A DNA stretch of 64,000 nucleotides from Undaria pinnatifida (lineage: Eukaryota; Sar; Phaeophyceae; Laminariales; Alariaceae): contig JABAKD010000020.1 in assembly GCA_012845835.1 (NCBI GenBank), positions 1,994,936 through 2,058,935 on the forward strand, read 5' to 3'. The translations under genes were made by a program, and so were the position numbers. The notes below the pieces were generated by a model, which worked only from the letters and a program-made list of their open reading frames with translations, was not told the origin of the DNA and searched no databases. Positions within the stretch are counted from its first letter, which is position 1, and each line of letters begins with the position of its first letter. Positions 50,460-63,400 of this stretch are shown here, one piece after another.

Positions 50460-53400
50460 CTAAGGTCCCCAGAGTACTGCCGATCCGTCGTACGACGCTG
50501 TGAGAAGCATAGGCTCGTCCGGGTGGTAGGAGAGGCTGCACACTGGCCTGGTGTGGTACTTGAGCACTCGCGTCACCTTCGCCTCAACGATGTCCCATAT
50601 GCGCGCGTGCCCGTCCTCGGAACCCTGCCAACACCAGGCGCAACGAAACGTTACAGGTAACGTCAGCATAACAGGAGGGCTTTTAGCGATTAACTCCTTT
50701 AGAACGGCGGGCACGTTTCTCGGGAGAAGCTACTTGGAATTTGTGTAGGTCACTTTTTTTCCGGCAGTCAGTAAAAGGGTTAATGCAGCGATGATACATC
50801 CCCGGCACTTCGGAGTCTTAAAAGCAGAACCACCCCCATCAATAGTCGTTCATAACAGCATTACGAAAAATAGCGAGAAATTAGTATTCGAGCAAGCCGT
50901 TATGCCTCTTAATCCGGGAGAACATAGTCAAAACAGAACCAAATATGATTATGGAGCGCAAAAAATGGGGAACATACAGTTTTTGGTGTTTATATTTTGG
51001 GTCCTGATTACGACGGTCCCCCCCAAGAGTGCAATCGTGGCGTGCATACCCCTGAAGGTAGATACGCGGAATATTTTCGGTATAGGTATAGTCCTGGTGG
51101 GACCTACGTGCTCGTATAGCAACCACATACCAGGTACACAAAAACGAGGATTGTGGTCTTACCGAGAGCGTCTAGGAAAAGCGTGGCAGATACTACGACT
51201 CTCGCCATGCAGCAAGCGTGTCGCACAGATCCTTACACCTCAGGTCGGAAGGAAACACCCCCCCCAACCCCAGTGGTCCGGGCTGCTTGGTCTTGCCGAT
51301 GCTGCACTCGTCAGTTTTTTAGCCGTTTTTTCTCTTCAAGTCGCAAAGGGGGTATATTTGTTTTTATACGTACCCTCCCGCTGAACGTGCGAGAGCTTGA
51401 GTTGGCCAATTTCTATGCACAATGACGAGCAGAGGAATGGGGAACCCTCTGAGCGCTAGAAAAGCAAGGCATGCACCGGAGGGAAGGGGAGATGCCTGCG
51501 GCCACGGCTTGTCCATCAGATTGCCGAGCATCAAATCTCGGGCGAGCCGGGCCTGGAAAAGCAGAAGTCATGGCGGAGAAGAAAAAACAGGGGTACAGAT
51601 GTGATGCCCTTTTACAACTTGAGCAAACTCACGCTGATGACGTGGGCGTCTGTGTTAGTCAGCCAGCTCTCCATGCGATAGCTCTTGTGGACGTGCCTGA
51701 AGACGATAAGAGACAAACAAGCGGCAACTTTTGAGACAAAACGGCAACCCCAATGCGCCGTGTCGATCGTATTGCAGGAATAGAGAACGCCTGATTGAGT
51801 AGCGCGAGCATTTTCCGGTAACAGTCTTGATCCTACTGCGTAAAATTACAGCAATGGCTGGTTTAACGCGCCAACCTAAACGCCGTCATCGGCACGAGAA
51901 ACGGGCAAAGACGCCAAGGACAGATGTGCCCACGGCTTGCACAGAGCTACTTCTGTACAATCATGCTGTGCCAGCATACCAGCGCTCTACGGCCTCTGTG
52001 AAACAGTCAGCACGATGATGTAACCCTCTTTGATGGGAAGGAGTCGGGTGTCAGACTAGGGAACGTTGTTTCTCCGCTGGTACACAATAACACGCGCATT
52101 CGGACCCGGGTGTCGACGCAGCAGCATCAGCGCGTGCGAGGTAAAAGGGAGAAAATGTGTATACAGCATACAGCCGTACAGGGCACCTGATACACCAAAA
52201 TAACACTCGCCAAGACGACCGCGCTGATAGTTACAGGATTTTAGTAAGTTAGGAAAGTGTTATACTAACGGTAGTGCAGAATGCCAAATTTTGCAAGCGA
52301 CAAATCGAGCCTGGACCATCATTCCTATTTCGTACAATGTATGTAACAGGTGCCTGTACTCTACGGCAGGAGAATGCCATACACGGCCATCAAAAACACG
52401 CGACCCTCCGTGAACACGCTCTTCCGTGGCGAGAAATTGGTTCCCTTCTGGCAAGACCGTCACAAAGAGGCGAGAAAGCTACAGAATCACCGAAAAAAAC
52501 TGTACTTGTACTGTAGTATTAGCCGTATCCGGAAAATATTATTAGTACCCTACTTTTGCTTCAACGGCTACCGGGTCACAACATGAGGCTCTCCAGGCGA
52601 ACAATCGCTATACCAAAAGCCTCGGCTCCAGAAGAGTATGCACAAGGCATGCCACGCCTTCTCGCCCCCACCTCACCCCGCGTACGAGTTTAGCTGCGAT
52701 CCCGACTCCTTCTCCAAAAGCCTCACGATACCTCCCAAGCAGGTCACCAGCAAGCACTTGCCGTCATGGGACACGCTGGCATGCGTCACGGGCGCGTGCA
52801 CGTTATCTTCGTGGACCTTGGCGGCGCGCAAGTCGTAGGTACGGACCCTGCCGTCGACGCAGCCCACGACCAGCTCGTCTCCGGAGGGTGTCGACGACAC
52901 GGACGTTGCGCTATCTTTACAACCCTCTAGGGTCTGGATCGGAGAGCGATTTCTCGAGCGCATGTCCCACGCGCGGACCGTCTGCGACAATACAGCAATG
53001 CGAGAGGAAAGGCAGGCCAGAGGAAGGCGGACAGGTCAAAGAGGAAGAAGTGGCCGGCCGGTCGGCCGGCCGGCAGGGCGTGCGTGTGCTGTGAGGGCGC
53101 ACGCTGTTGCTGCTCTTGCGAGTCTGAGGCGATACTTCAGTCCCTCGGGCTGCGCCCATGCGGTCTCCGTATTCTACTAGGACTAAATATTCCGTGCCTC
53201 TTGTCGGCTACGCGGGCCTACTGTGTCCTGCGACGTACCAGGTCTATACTCTTCATAAATGCTTGGTATACCAGTAGAACGCTAAGAGACCACAACAACG
53301 CATGGGGAATGGCGCTATGTACGTAGACCTCCGAGTAGTGTCTGCCAGCCCGAGCGCGTCGCTGAGGCCAACAATGCAGCTTGAGCTCCACCACACACCG

Positions 53401-55314
53401 ACGGCCAACAACAGGAAAATGGGAAAGCAACATGCCACCTAACGTTGTAGTACTTGTTGCTTCCTGTTTCCTCTAGTACGACAGCTAGGCACAACGGCGC
53501 CAGATACGTGTGAATAGGTACTAGGGGACCCACCCGCACCAAGCGCCCAGAACTGCAACCACAACCCACTCATTTTCTGTCGAGCACCAAACCAACCGCA
53601 ACCCCAACCCCAACCCAACCCAACCCAACCACGCCCCGCCAAGCCCAGCCCAACCCAACACCGACTATGATGGCTAGACAACCCGATACAGACTCTGGTG
53701 GGTAAGTACTCAAGTGCTGCAGTTACATTCCCAGGTCGCAGGCGCGTGATTCACCTTGTCGTAGGACGCGGTAAAGAGCACGCTCCCCTCGGAGCTGAAG
53801 CAGCAAGCGTTTATTCTTTGCTCGTGGCCCTGCATCCTTCTGACCACCGCCCCAGTGCTGACGTCCCACAAGAAGGCCGCCTTGTCCTCGCCGCAGGACA
53901 CGAAGCGGGAGTTGTCCGACAAAACCGCCACGTCCAGCACCTCATACCTATAAACATTGCAGTGCAGTACATTGGTTTCGTGTTATAGATTTGAGGTGGT
54001 AGAATCGTACCAGTGGTACAAGTTAACACAATCAAACGAGAGAGACTAGACGATATCTTCGTTGTGCATGTGTAAAGCGTATCGTACAATATGGATTATG
54101 TACTAAGTAATGTTACGTGTTATACCAGGTATAGAGTAGTTTATAGCGGTTTGTGCTGCGTAACCTCGAGAGCCACGTTCCGTCAACCGCCAAGGAGACG
54201 AAATGCATGTCAAGCGGTGGGCGTTTTTAAGGTTAAATTGTTCACATGAGACAGGTGGCAGCTTATCGTTGCTTCACGATGACGACGTCGACGCCGATGA
54301 CCATGGTGATGCATTTATTGTGGTCAGTGTTTCAGACACCCGGCAGTCCCGCTGTTATTACGTGATACCTGATACCTGATCCTGCTGTGCGTCCAATTCA
54401 GTTGTGTGTACTCGTGTGATATGTCTGTCACGGGGGTGGAACTCCCCTGGTTTCAGCATTATGATTTTCTACTAACATACGCAAGGGATTTCGGTTACTA
54501 TTTAACACGATACTGCTGCTGTTTGCTACAGGAATACGTGGTAAAGCATAAACAGGTGTTTTCTGGCGATATTGTCCTTGTACTAGGCCTGCCTGCACCC
54601 TCGGGCCGGCAGAGTTTGGCTCTCATCCGCATGCGCACACTAATAGAGTAGAGCGTGCAGCGGCAGCGAAGTCCTGCAGCAGCACCAGCAGCGTCTTTCG
54701 TGGTGTATAAACTATGCACCCTTACCCTAGGTGTATACCAGTACGAAGTATTGTATCACGTCATATATCCATAAAACGCCGTCGCTGCAGCTCTCACCGC
54801 CCTCGAGACCGGCACCTAGCCCTGCCCCAACCCAAAAAGCAAGGCCTGAACCCGGGGATGGCTCAAAAGTGTACCCCTACAGAGTAGTGTAATTGCATGA
54901 TTTTAAATCTCGCTCGAAATATTGCAAGAAAATGAATAACTCCAGCTGCGAGATCGAAGATTTCGTCGAAATCCACCTTCGCAAGCTGTGGTCGATCGGG
55001 GGTGCTACTGGGTGGGTGTTCCTCATTGTAAAATACCGGGATCAGTTTCCCCCTCGATCTCCGTGTCTCGGGCAGGCAGAACGCCTTTGACGCAAATGCG
55101 CAAAGTGCAACTGATCTGCCTCCCACTGGAGAGTGCAAGCGATTGGACATTGCGCACCCTGCTCACCCGTGGGGCCCTGCATAGCTCTTCACAAGCAGTC
55201 CTTGCTCGAGCTCTCCAGGCTGTCGTCCCTCTTCCTTGTCCGGGTCAGCACGGTGGGGGTTGTACAATCGGACAGTTCGGTCCTGGCCAGCCGTCAGGCA
55301 GTATTTCCCGTCTC
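50460..55314 (-). CDS. WDR83: WDR83 (MORG1)-type WD40 repeat protein, first exon not found
   Basis: Minus-strand exons found: 55314-55167, 53947-53755, 52981-52677, 51696-51633 and 50624-50460, stop TAG at 50462-50460. Phases agree at every junction and give 290 aa. Human WDR83 is about 315 aa, so roughly 25 N-terminal residues in one small exon upstream of 55314 (ending in phase 1) are missing. WD repeats are clear: GKYCLTAGQDRTVRLYNP, SRFVSCGEDKAAFLWD, FTASYDKTVRAWDMRSRN, VGCVDGRVRTYDLR, SGSEDGHARIWD and TASYDGSAVLW. The order and the sequences between repeats (YEVLDVAVLSD, QTLEGCKDS, DYHPD-like YHPDEP) match the WDR83 family rather than a generic WD40 protein. In animals the family is a seven-blade scaffold linked to ERK signalling and to catalytic-step spliceosomes; the role here is inferred by family only. 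The gene converges with the Mpv17 gene. Confidence 0.87.
51425..51545 (-). repeat. Dispersed repeat family A, partial copy in WDR83-like gene
   Basis: On the minus strand, a TGGACAAGCCGTGGCCGCAG core at about 51500 with GGCATCTCC-type flank. It lies between the last two exons of the WDR83-like gene. Confidence 0.5.
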
Positions 55315-58300
55315 CTGATGGTGCGTCGAATGTTTCGGTTAGAGGGCATTCTTTTAGTGAAGATCGCATGTAGTGGCTGCGTGATGTGCACCCACACCGC
55401 ACACCCCACATCCCACATCCCACATGTAAAAGCACGCTCACAGTACAGCTACCTAAAGTCCTATCGCAGCGGTACTTTATTCAAGCACGAGCATTGCGAG
55501 CAAGCTGATCGTAGATCGCGCAAAATTTAAATTTTCCAAAACCTTGTCCGTGTCAGATCAAGTTTGCGAAAACAAGTGGGCGTTTTTCCGCGTTGTGACA
55601 CCTGTAAATCGGACGACAAAACATGGTCCTTGTCCTGCCGCCAGTCTGCGTACTGGAACCCTTGCCAGCTCCATCGCACTCCGTCGAAACCAATAGACAA
55701 GATCTGATGCTATTAATACATGCTTTTTCGATTTTGTTTTTTTGGAACATCGGGAGTTCATAAAAATAAGTGTTGCGCTTTTTGGGCGGGTACCTCGGGT
55801 ACCCCAGCATCGCAATAAAAGCCAATCAACGCCCAACAACTGTTGTGTCCTGTATGTACAGCTTCCGGCCCCGCCATAACGGGAGAGAGCGTCTCCCACA
55901 ACACGTCCGCCGCCCGCCTAAAGGGTAGAGGTAGAACTGTTCCAGATTTTTCGTCAACGCCGGTGAACGTTCCTGGACATCGCCACCCGATTTGCTTATC
56001 GATAAAATAGATTTGTCGATGCTGAAGTTGCCCGGCGGGACTGTCAGGTGTGACATCACGAAAAAACTGCTTGCTTGTTGCGTTGTGTTCGTAGAAGCGT
56101 ACGTACACTACCTGATTTTTGTACTATTAATATACTAGGGCGACGTTACAGCAGTAGCGGCAGCAGCATCATAGTGCCCAAAGCATGATTGGGCGATTGG
56201 TATGCCCTGCGATCTACTGCGTGTTGCTGCTAAAACATCGCGCGAGGGCTTTATAAGCAATCAGCACTACTACTGTACGATTAGGCTAAAATGCACCGCT
56301 CATCTTCGTGTGTTCTTGTGTGTTCGTGCAAGCACATTCAATGCCACATGTTTTAGGAGAGTTTCTGCGGCGCGAGAGGCAAGGAAGGGCGATTCTTCGG
56401 GCTGTCGAGGTTTACCCCATGCCTTCTTGCTGACTATCTTGCCTTCATCTTCAGTGAGCACTTTGGCATTCACGCTTGCCGCAGCCGTATCTCACAGCAG
56501 CGCTTCGGGCACGAGACAATCACGAGAGTGCGGACTTCATCTTCCGCAGAACGTAAAATTTACGATCAGACTGGTACGCTGACGTCGTTGGGTAGATGAA
56601 TTCATTGTGAACGAGAACACGATATCGGGCCATTCCGGGCCATCGGGAGTATCACCATTCAACATAAACAAGCATCGCCGGTGCGAATATCACCGTTGTT
56701 GTTCTCACATTAACGCGCATAATCAAGTCCGTGGTCACAGGACAGGCTCCAGTCACTCTGGAGCTGAGGAATACCCCAGGGAAGAACAAACAAACCAAAG
56801 GTGGTACACGTATATATCACAGCTGACGAAATTCATGCCTCCACCAGAAACATATAAAAGTGAAATCAGGAGTGAGCCTACGATGTGCCAGGTCCATACT
56901 GGTGCATACGTCTCACTACTCGCGCCTGGAAAGACCGACTATGCCGCTTGCCACCCAAGAAACACTACCACGTATATATTGCACGTAGTACCCATCACTA
57001 CGCATACGCACGACAGACCCAAGTCAATTGGAAAAAAAGAAACAAAGGAAAGAAAAGAAGATAAAGGAAAGGAAAGAAAAGACAAGAAAGCGAAGAAACG
57101 AAAGAGAAGAAAAAAAAGACAAGAAAAGCAAGAAAAGACAAGACAAGAAGAGGAAGCAAGGCAAGGAAAAGAGAAAAAAATGTCATACAAGCAGACCCTA
57201 GGGACTGACTAAGACGGCATTGGGCTCATAGAGGGTATCAGGTGCATCATCAATGGCACTGGGGAGAGAACGCAACATAGCGAACAAGTCAGGGCGGTCT
57301 TACGCTATCTTGTGACGGCCATTGGAAGGTCCACAAATTGCAAGACGACGACGGCCAGACCCAGACTTCAGTCTCTTGGGCATGACGCCCCCGCTTCCCC
57401 CTCCGCCCCCTTCCTCCCTTCCCCCCTCCCCACGGCCGCTTAGAGATGCCGACGGTGGATGGCGCTGCCGCAGCCTTTGCGCGTCGTTCTGCAGCTTTGC
57501 GTCTCTTCGTTTCACCATATGCAAGCGCGGTTGTGGTTGCCCCTGGGCTTTATAGGGCAGCTTCTCATTTCGTAGTTATTGTACGCTTCATGTACTGTTT
57601 CGCCATCAATTCTTCAACAGCTTCATGTTCGGCAGACGGGCTATGTTCTGTTTTGCCCGGCGAAGAAAGAACAACGACAGCATTCGTAGTTCTACAGTAA
57701 GTAACAAAGTGTCCGAGCACAAAATTACCGGATTTTTTCACTCTTGTTGTTGTTGGCCAGGCAGGCAAATCGTGGTCCGAACTTTGAAACGGTGGTCCAC
57801 CGTTTGAAATGTTCTCGCTCGATTCGAAAGCGGCGCAGCCGCTTTTCTGGTCAGTTTTGGCCCGTATTGGTTCCGGATTGGGGTCAGGGTTAGGGCTAGG
57901 ACCAGGGTTAGGGGTTGGGTTGGGTCTACACCTGTACCTTGATCCCATTAGGAAGTGCTTTACCGCCCGCAATATCATGCAATGAGCGAGTACAAAGCCA
58001 GACCCCAGGAAGATGAACATCTGGTATAACCCTTCCACTGCAGATAAAATAATGATAAAAAACTTCAGCGGCGTATTCGCTGCAAACGCAGCTTTGTACT
58101 TTGCTTTCGAATTGTGTCAATTAATCGATTGCATCCCTCGCTGGAAGAGGGGGGGGGGCATCCCTCGCTGGAAGAGGGGGGGGGGTCAAAGGGAAACTTC
58201 GGGGCTGACCTTCACACAGCGCCGTTCCTACATCCGTAGATACGCAAGTCAACCACCACTCCAGTAACTCCGTTTTCGCCGGCCTCCCGGTAATTACTCC

Positions 58301-59015
58301 CACTTGCCTCACATGCCACACCCAAACAATACGTTACAAAAATGTCTCACTTACTTTCATACAAAACACGCCATCGACGTAAGCTTTCCCCACCCAATAG
58401 ACTCACTCTGACGCTCCCACCACTTTCAGACTGTGCCCCTTCGAGCGGTCGTTACCCTTCTGCTCCATCTCCGCACGCGGCCCCTTGGGCGCCACTTGGC
58501 CTCTGGACGTGCTGATCTTAGCTTGTAACGACCCGTTCGCAACCACTCATGCGATATCAAGCATGGGTTGACCTATCATTCCTTTCGAATAGTCCACGAT
58601 CTCACGTCTGCTCCTATTGCAGCCCCGGTGGCATGCACCCACGCCGCAAACCCCTTACCATTGATTGCATCCGAATCTTGCAAAGTTACGAACTGCTGCT
58701 TTCATTGTCTTACCCTGACTCCCTCAAAAGCACGGGCGGGTGAGTGAGAAAAAAGAACACCTGAGTTCCTCCCCACACTGTTAGCTTCACGACTTGGAAG
58801 CCCTTTACTTGATGCCTGCTCGTCTGCCCCGCTCACGACAACGGGATGGTATTCGTTTCGGTGCTGCTGTTACAAAACCTGTATCGACACGTCCTCTGCA
58901 TACACTACGTACATAAGTATGCCCACTGCATGATCTACGGCAATTGTTACGTACGCGCAAAACCCGCATTGCCACATTCTCACGCTTCGCTGTTGTCACA
59001 ATAAATCGCGTTACT

Positions 59016-59375
59016 TTCGTTGAATCTAGAATCGCCGCAGTTTTGTGGGCACAATACGCGTGTGCCGATATTTTCGCTCTCATTCATTCAATAGTGGTCG
59101 TTTCATTAAGTCGGTCGTCGTTTAAACGTTTCAGTCATGGTTTAAATGTTTTGAGTTTCGAGTTTGCAACCCGTCTACAAATTAACACAAAAAAAAAAAA
59201 CTTCAGGGACTTTTTCGCCGGAAACGCAGCCTTTTCGTTGAAATCTAGAATCGCTGCATTATTGTGGTTCGTGCACAATATGCGTATGTCGATATTTTCG
59301 TTCTCATCCATTCAATAGTGGTATTTTCATTCTTTAAGTCGTCGTTCAAAAGTTTCGGGTTTCGAGTTTTTCGTT
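59016..59375. repeat. Diverged direct repeat, about 222-bp period
   Basis: Copies at 59016-59170 and 59238-59375 share TTCGTTGAATCTAGAATCGC, GTGCACAATATGCG-like, CATTCAATAGTGG and GGTTTCGAGTTT segments in the same order. Confidence 0.8.
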
Positions 59376-59484
59376 TATTTGTCCATTCCTTATTTTACTA
59401 GAAATTTACATTAATTGTTATCTCGACAAGATTTGTTTTTTGCGGACATCCGATTTTGAGTACCAGGAATATTGACTTGCTTAT

Positions 59485-59575
59485 CGTTGTCTGTTTCCTT
59501 AGCGGGCTCGGCTGGTACACCCTTGGCCTCTCAAGACCTTCCACCTGAACCACCGCCTGCTTCCTTCCTTCGAAC
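59485..59575. repeat. Dispersed repeat D, copy 1
   Basis: AGCGGGCTCGGCTGGT, then CCTTGGCCTCTCAAG, then CACCTGAAC and CTTCCTTC; a second copy lies at 61475-61560. Confidence 0.65.
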
Positions 59576-60492
59576 AAACAGAGTAGTTGTATAGCGGTCA
59601 CTCTATGGTGCCGGTGGAGTAGCGCTGGTTGCCTGGTATAGCGCCTGTACAATCGCTTGGCCAGCTGGGAAAAACCAGTAGCGGCAGTACATGAAGTAGT
59701 AGTACTAGTTGCCGCTACAGGACCGGTACATCCGACTGGCACATGCCGGCACTTCGCCTAGGCTACTTGCTTTCATATTTTAAACTTCATAAACTTCAAG
59801 GCTAACTTTCTTAAGGTCTACTTTCTATGGGCGGGCCACTACTGGAGGTCAGATGGAAAGTACACCAATAACCCTGCTGTACAATACGTGTGCACGTCGC
59901 TTTCGGTTTAGTTGTGCGTTCTGGCGTCAGCCGTCAGCCCTGTTACATACGTACGTAGGCATCAGGTAATATTTTAGGGCTAACATCACGACCGAACAAC
60001 AAATTTGCTTCGACCGACCCTTCCACTGTCCGATGATCTTGGAATCGCGTTGACTTAGCGCTGCGCGTCAGCGCCAAAACCTTGTATCCTTACCTGTTAC
60101 CAGGTTTCAGGACGGACGGGGCTCGCGTGGCGCACTGATGCCCACGCAGGAACTCCCCAACACAGCACCGAACATTCCGCATGATATCCATCCAACGTTC
60201 TTTTCTGATGTGCTTGTTCCCCCCGATTCGTCGCAACGCAACACCGTTCCACTCACCTGCCCACCGTTTTAGGAAAATCAAGACGGCCGACAGTACGTGT
60301 AATAGGAGTGTTCTTGTACAAAGCAAGGGTCTATCAAGTACAGCATTGATATAAGAGCCTGGACCTACCTCAACAGCAGGACGTTGCGGATAACGCGGAC
60401 AGCAGCACCAGCAGCACTAGCACCAGCGGCACCAACAGCACCAGCATCAGCAGCATCAGCGGCGGTGGCAGTATCATCTTGCGGCACGGGTC

Positions 60493-63400
60493 ATGTCGAA
60501 GGTTGGGCTGGTGACAACATTCCGTTTCGTTCCCACTGCCACCCCCGATGCTGACGGCCAGGCCACCTTGGAGAGGTGTTGGTCGGTGCTGTCCTCGTTT
60601 CTGCTGTTTCACCTGGCCAAGGGCGTTGATCACGTCTTTCTTTACGCCGACGCGGACGACGGTAGCAACCAGGTCTACCTAGGTCAGTCGCGGGTCGGGG
60701 GGCAGGCTGTTGTGCGTCGTGCGTCAGCGCGAGGATTACCAGCTCGTTGTGCTGTTGTGTTATCATACGCTGCGATAACATGCCGTACGTTATCATGACT
60801 TACCTGCGCAAAGTAGAAGTTAAACGCCAGCATGCTGTACATGCGTGCAAGATTTTTGTTGTGATTTATTGCACTGGTGTAGTAATCGCTTTCGCTCTCG
60901 AGGTCAACTGGCAGGGGCTTAACGTGCGCTCGACAGTGTTCTGAGCAAGCCGTGGTCACAGGTATCTACCGCTTTCTCCCCCGATGCATGCCATTTTTTT
61001 TTCCTCGCGGAGGGTCCAGCTTGCGGTAGATGTTTTGTGGTCAGAAAAGCTAGAACGCACGAGACCAACGGCGTGACTTTTTTCGTCAACCTCTTCGGTG
61101 CTATAGAGGGGAAAGTATCGGAAGTACATGACCCTTACGGCATCGACCACACACATATTGCACCCCGTCGCTGCTGGGCCCGGGGTGTGACACACACATT
61201 GTTAGTTGTAGTACATAGTACTGGAACGAAACGACCAGGAATTTTACAACAGGTTCGTGGCATGATACTGACATGCTCGCACCGCAGATTGCGGACCCTA
61301 GGGACGACGCTGCTCAATGGTTTCGTCGCTATATACAGGCTCAAATAGCTTAATGTAGGAGGGTGGATTCTGCTGCTGTCGCCGCCTTACAAATCGTCAC
61401 GTGTTGAGAGTTTGTCCTCATCAGCCTCGCACTCCAGCAGGTAGTACTGCTGTAGGTTTATAAATTTACTTATTTGGCTTTTTCCTGAGCGGGCTCGGTT
61501 GGTTTATCCCTGGCCTCTCAAGCCCTCCCACTTGAACGTCGCCTCCTTCCTTTTGGAACGGTCCATCTTTTCTTTGACTTCTTTCCTCTCCTTTTTTTTT
61601 TGAGTTGTTTGTTGGGTTTGCCACAGTTTCCTTTAATTTTGGTTTATGTCGACTCGATTTGGACATATTGTCTTCATTTTTTCATTACTCTTTTATCGTT
61701 TTGAATTGTGTTGGTGGAGGTTGAACCTCCTCCTAATTTTCCGCTTGCGAGGACGATTGAAGTTCGCGAACCTCGTGCACACACGCACAAGTTTTTTTTG
61801 GTGGTCTGTGCCCTGTTGGACACAACAAGCTGCATTCGTTCGCCATTGCTCTAAGAGTGGTGTTCGCCAGGGTTGAGGGGCGCTGATGCTGTGTGGCTGG
61901 AGCTCTCGCTCGAAACACGAAAGAGTCTGACCCGTTTCTGTATCGATTTTTTTTCACACGAAATAAAGCACAGCAGTATTAGTAGTAGTAGTAATAGTGG
62001 TGGTAGTAATAGCGGCAGCAGTAGTAGCAGCAGTAGTAGTAGTAGTAGATTTTAGCTCTACGCACTACGTTAATGCCGCTCGTTTGGTTAGGTGCTTAGA
62101 CTCAAAATTCCGTCTGACGTATATGTGTGATAGATACTTCCGTGTTCATTGTTTCCCGCTCTTTTGTTCACTTGTCAGAGAGAATCGCGGACAATTTCCA
62201 TGCGTCTCAGGTCAGCGTGGACGTCCGCAACGAAGCGCAGGTAATAATCCGAGGGTTGGCTCAGCCTATGTTGTTACCAATGAACCCCAGCCGATGTTCT
62301 CTTACAGTACTACAGTACAATCAGTAGTTGCGTGCAAGGCGTTGGTCACGCCCGAGTATTCGTTGACGTTTTGCGTGTGCGGATGGCTGGAACCGCGCGC
62401 TGCAGCTTGTCTGGACACTCGTTGATTTACGCCAAGTTTACATATCGAAACAATACGTACGGTACGAGTAGGACTATGAGAGGGGTGCCGGCCGAGGCAT
62501 GCTAGAAGAACAACATTGGAAGATCTGGACGTAGCGGACAGGCATAGACTTACCGGGTGGACGGGAAGGCACCTGTGACCACGACTTGACCAGAAGAAGG
62601 TCGCTGGGGGTAAACCTCTTACAAGTTGAGCTGGAGAGAGGAAAACATGTGATGGTTGAAAAAAAACTGCACTCTAGATGGGGAAGAGAAGAGGGGGAGA
62701 GAAGAGCAACATTGGAAGATGGACGTAGCAGGACAGGCAAAGACATACCGGGGGGACGGGAAGGCACCTGTGACCACGGCTTGTCCAGAAGAAGGTCGCT
62801 GAGGGTAAACCTCTTGCGAGTTGAGCTGGAGAGAGGAAAGCAAGTGATGGTTAAAAAAAATACATGAACTGGGGGAGGTTCAAGGTTGCAATGGTGTGAT
62901 CAAGCAGGAGAACACGACCCAGGATGGACCCTCCGTGTTTCATGAAGAGATGGTGAACCAAGTTGCGACAACGCGCTTTGAAAGGGTTAGTAGCACCTTC
63001 AGCCAAAATATTTCTGACTGGCTGGGCTCGTCAAGGGTTAATAGTAGTCAATTAACAGGCAACTATTAAAATAATAACTGCACTACCCTATATCTATGGC
63101 CCGTGTTGTAGCATATAATTAATGTTATACCTAGGAGGTGATGGATTTATTCTTCATCGGGTTCCACTTTTGTTTCTTCTCGAAGTCGGTTATTGTGCGA
63201 GGTGTAGAGCTCCTCACGTGGGAGGAGCTCCGGAAAATAGTGCTGCACCCCCCCATAGAATGCGCCCCCTGCGGTTACCACCAGGGCATTAAGTAGCTGT
63301 TACGCTGTTTGTGCGGGCGCAAATTTTGAGTCAACATAACCGTTTTGCGCAGCAGTCGCCGCGAGGCTGGTTCCGAGCAGCGGAACACGCAATTTTGGGC

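Larger units (their letters stand above)
55315..60492. other. Divergent region upstream of the WDR83 and glycosyltransferase genes
   Basis: Must contain the missing first exon of the WDR83-like gene on the minus strand, which I could not identify. Also holds a purine-rich A/G tract (57030-57180), a short telomere-like G-rich stretch (57878-57930), and a diverged direct repeat (59016-59170 and 59238-59375). Open frames here have no family resemblance. Confidence 0.5.

Noticed and set aside
57787-57805. 19-nt palindrome AAACGGTGG T CCACCGTTT
   Set aside because: Single occurrence with no supporting context.
58407-58530. Minus-strand frame with GQVAPKGPRAEMEQKG and a strong donor
   Set aside because: GC-rich third positions suggest coding, but its phase does not fit the WDR83-like exon and no family was recognised.
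60101-60270. Plus-strand frame with MPTQELPNTAPN ending in TAG
   Set aside because: Looks protein-like but has no recognised relatives and cannot be joined to the glycosyltransferase start.
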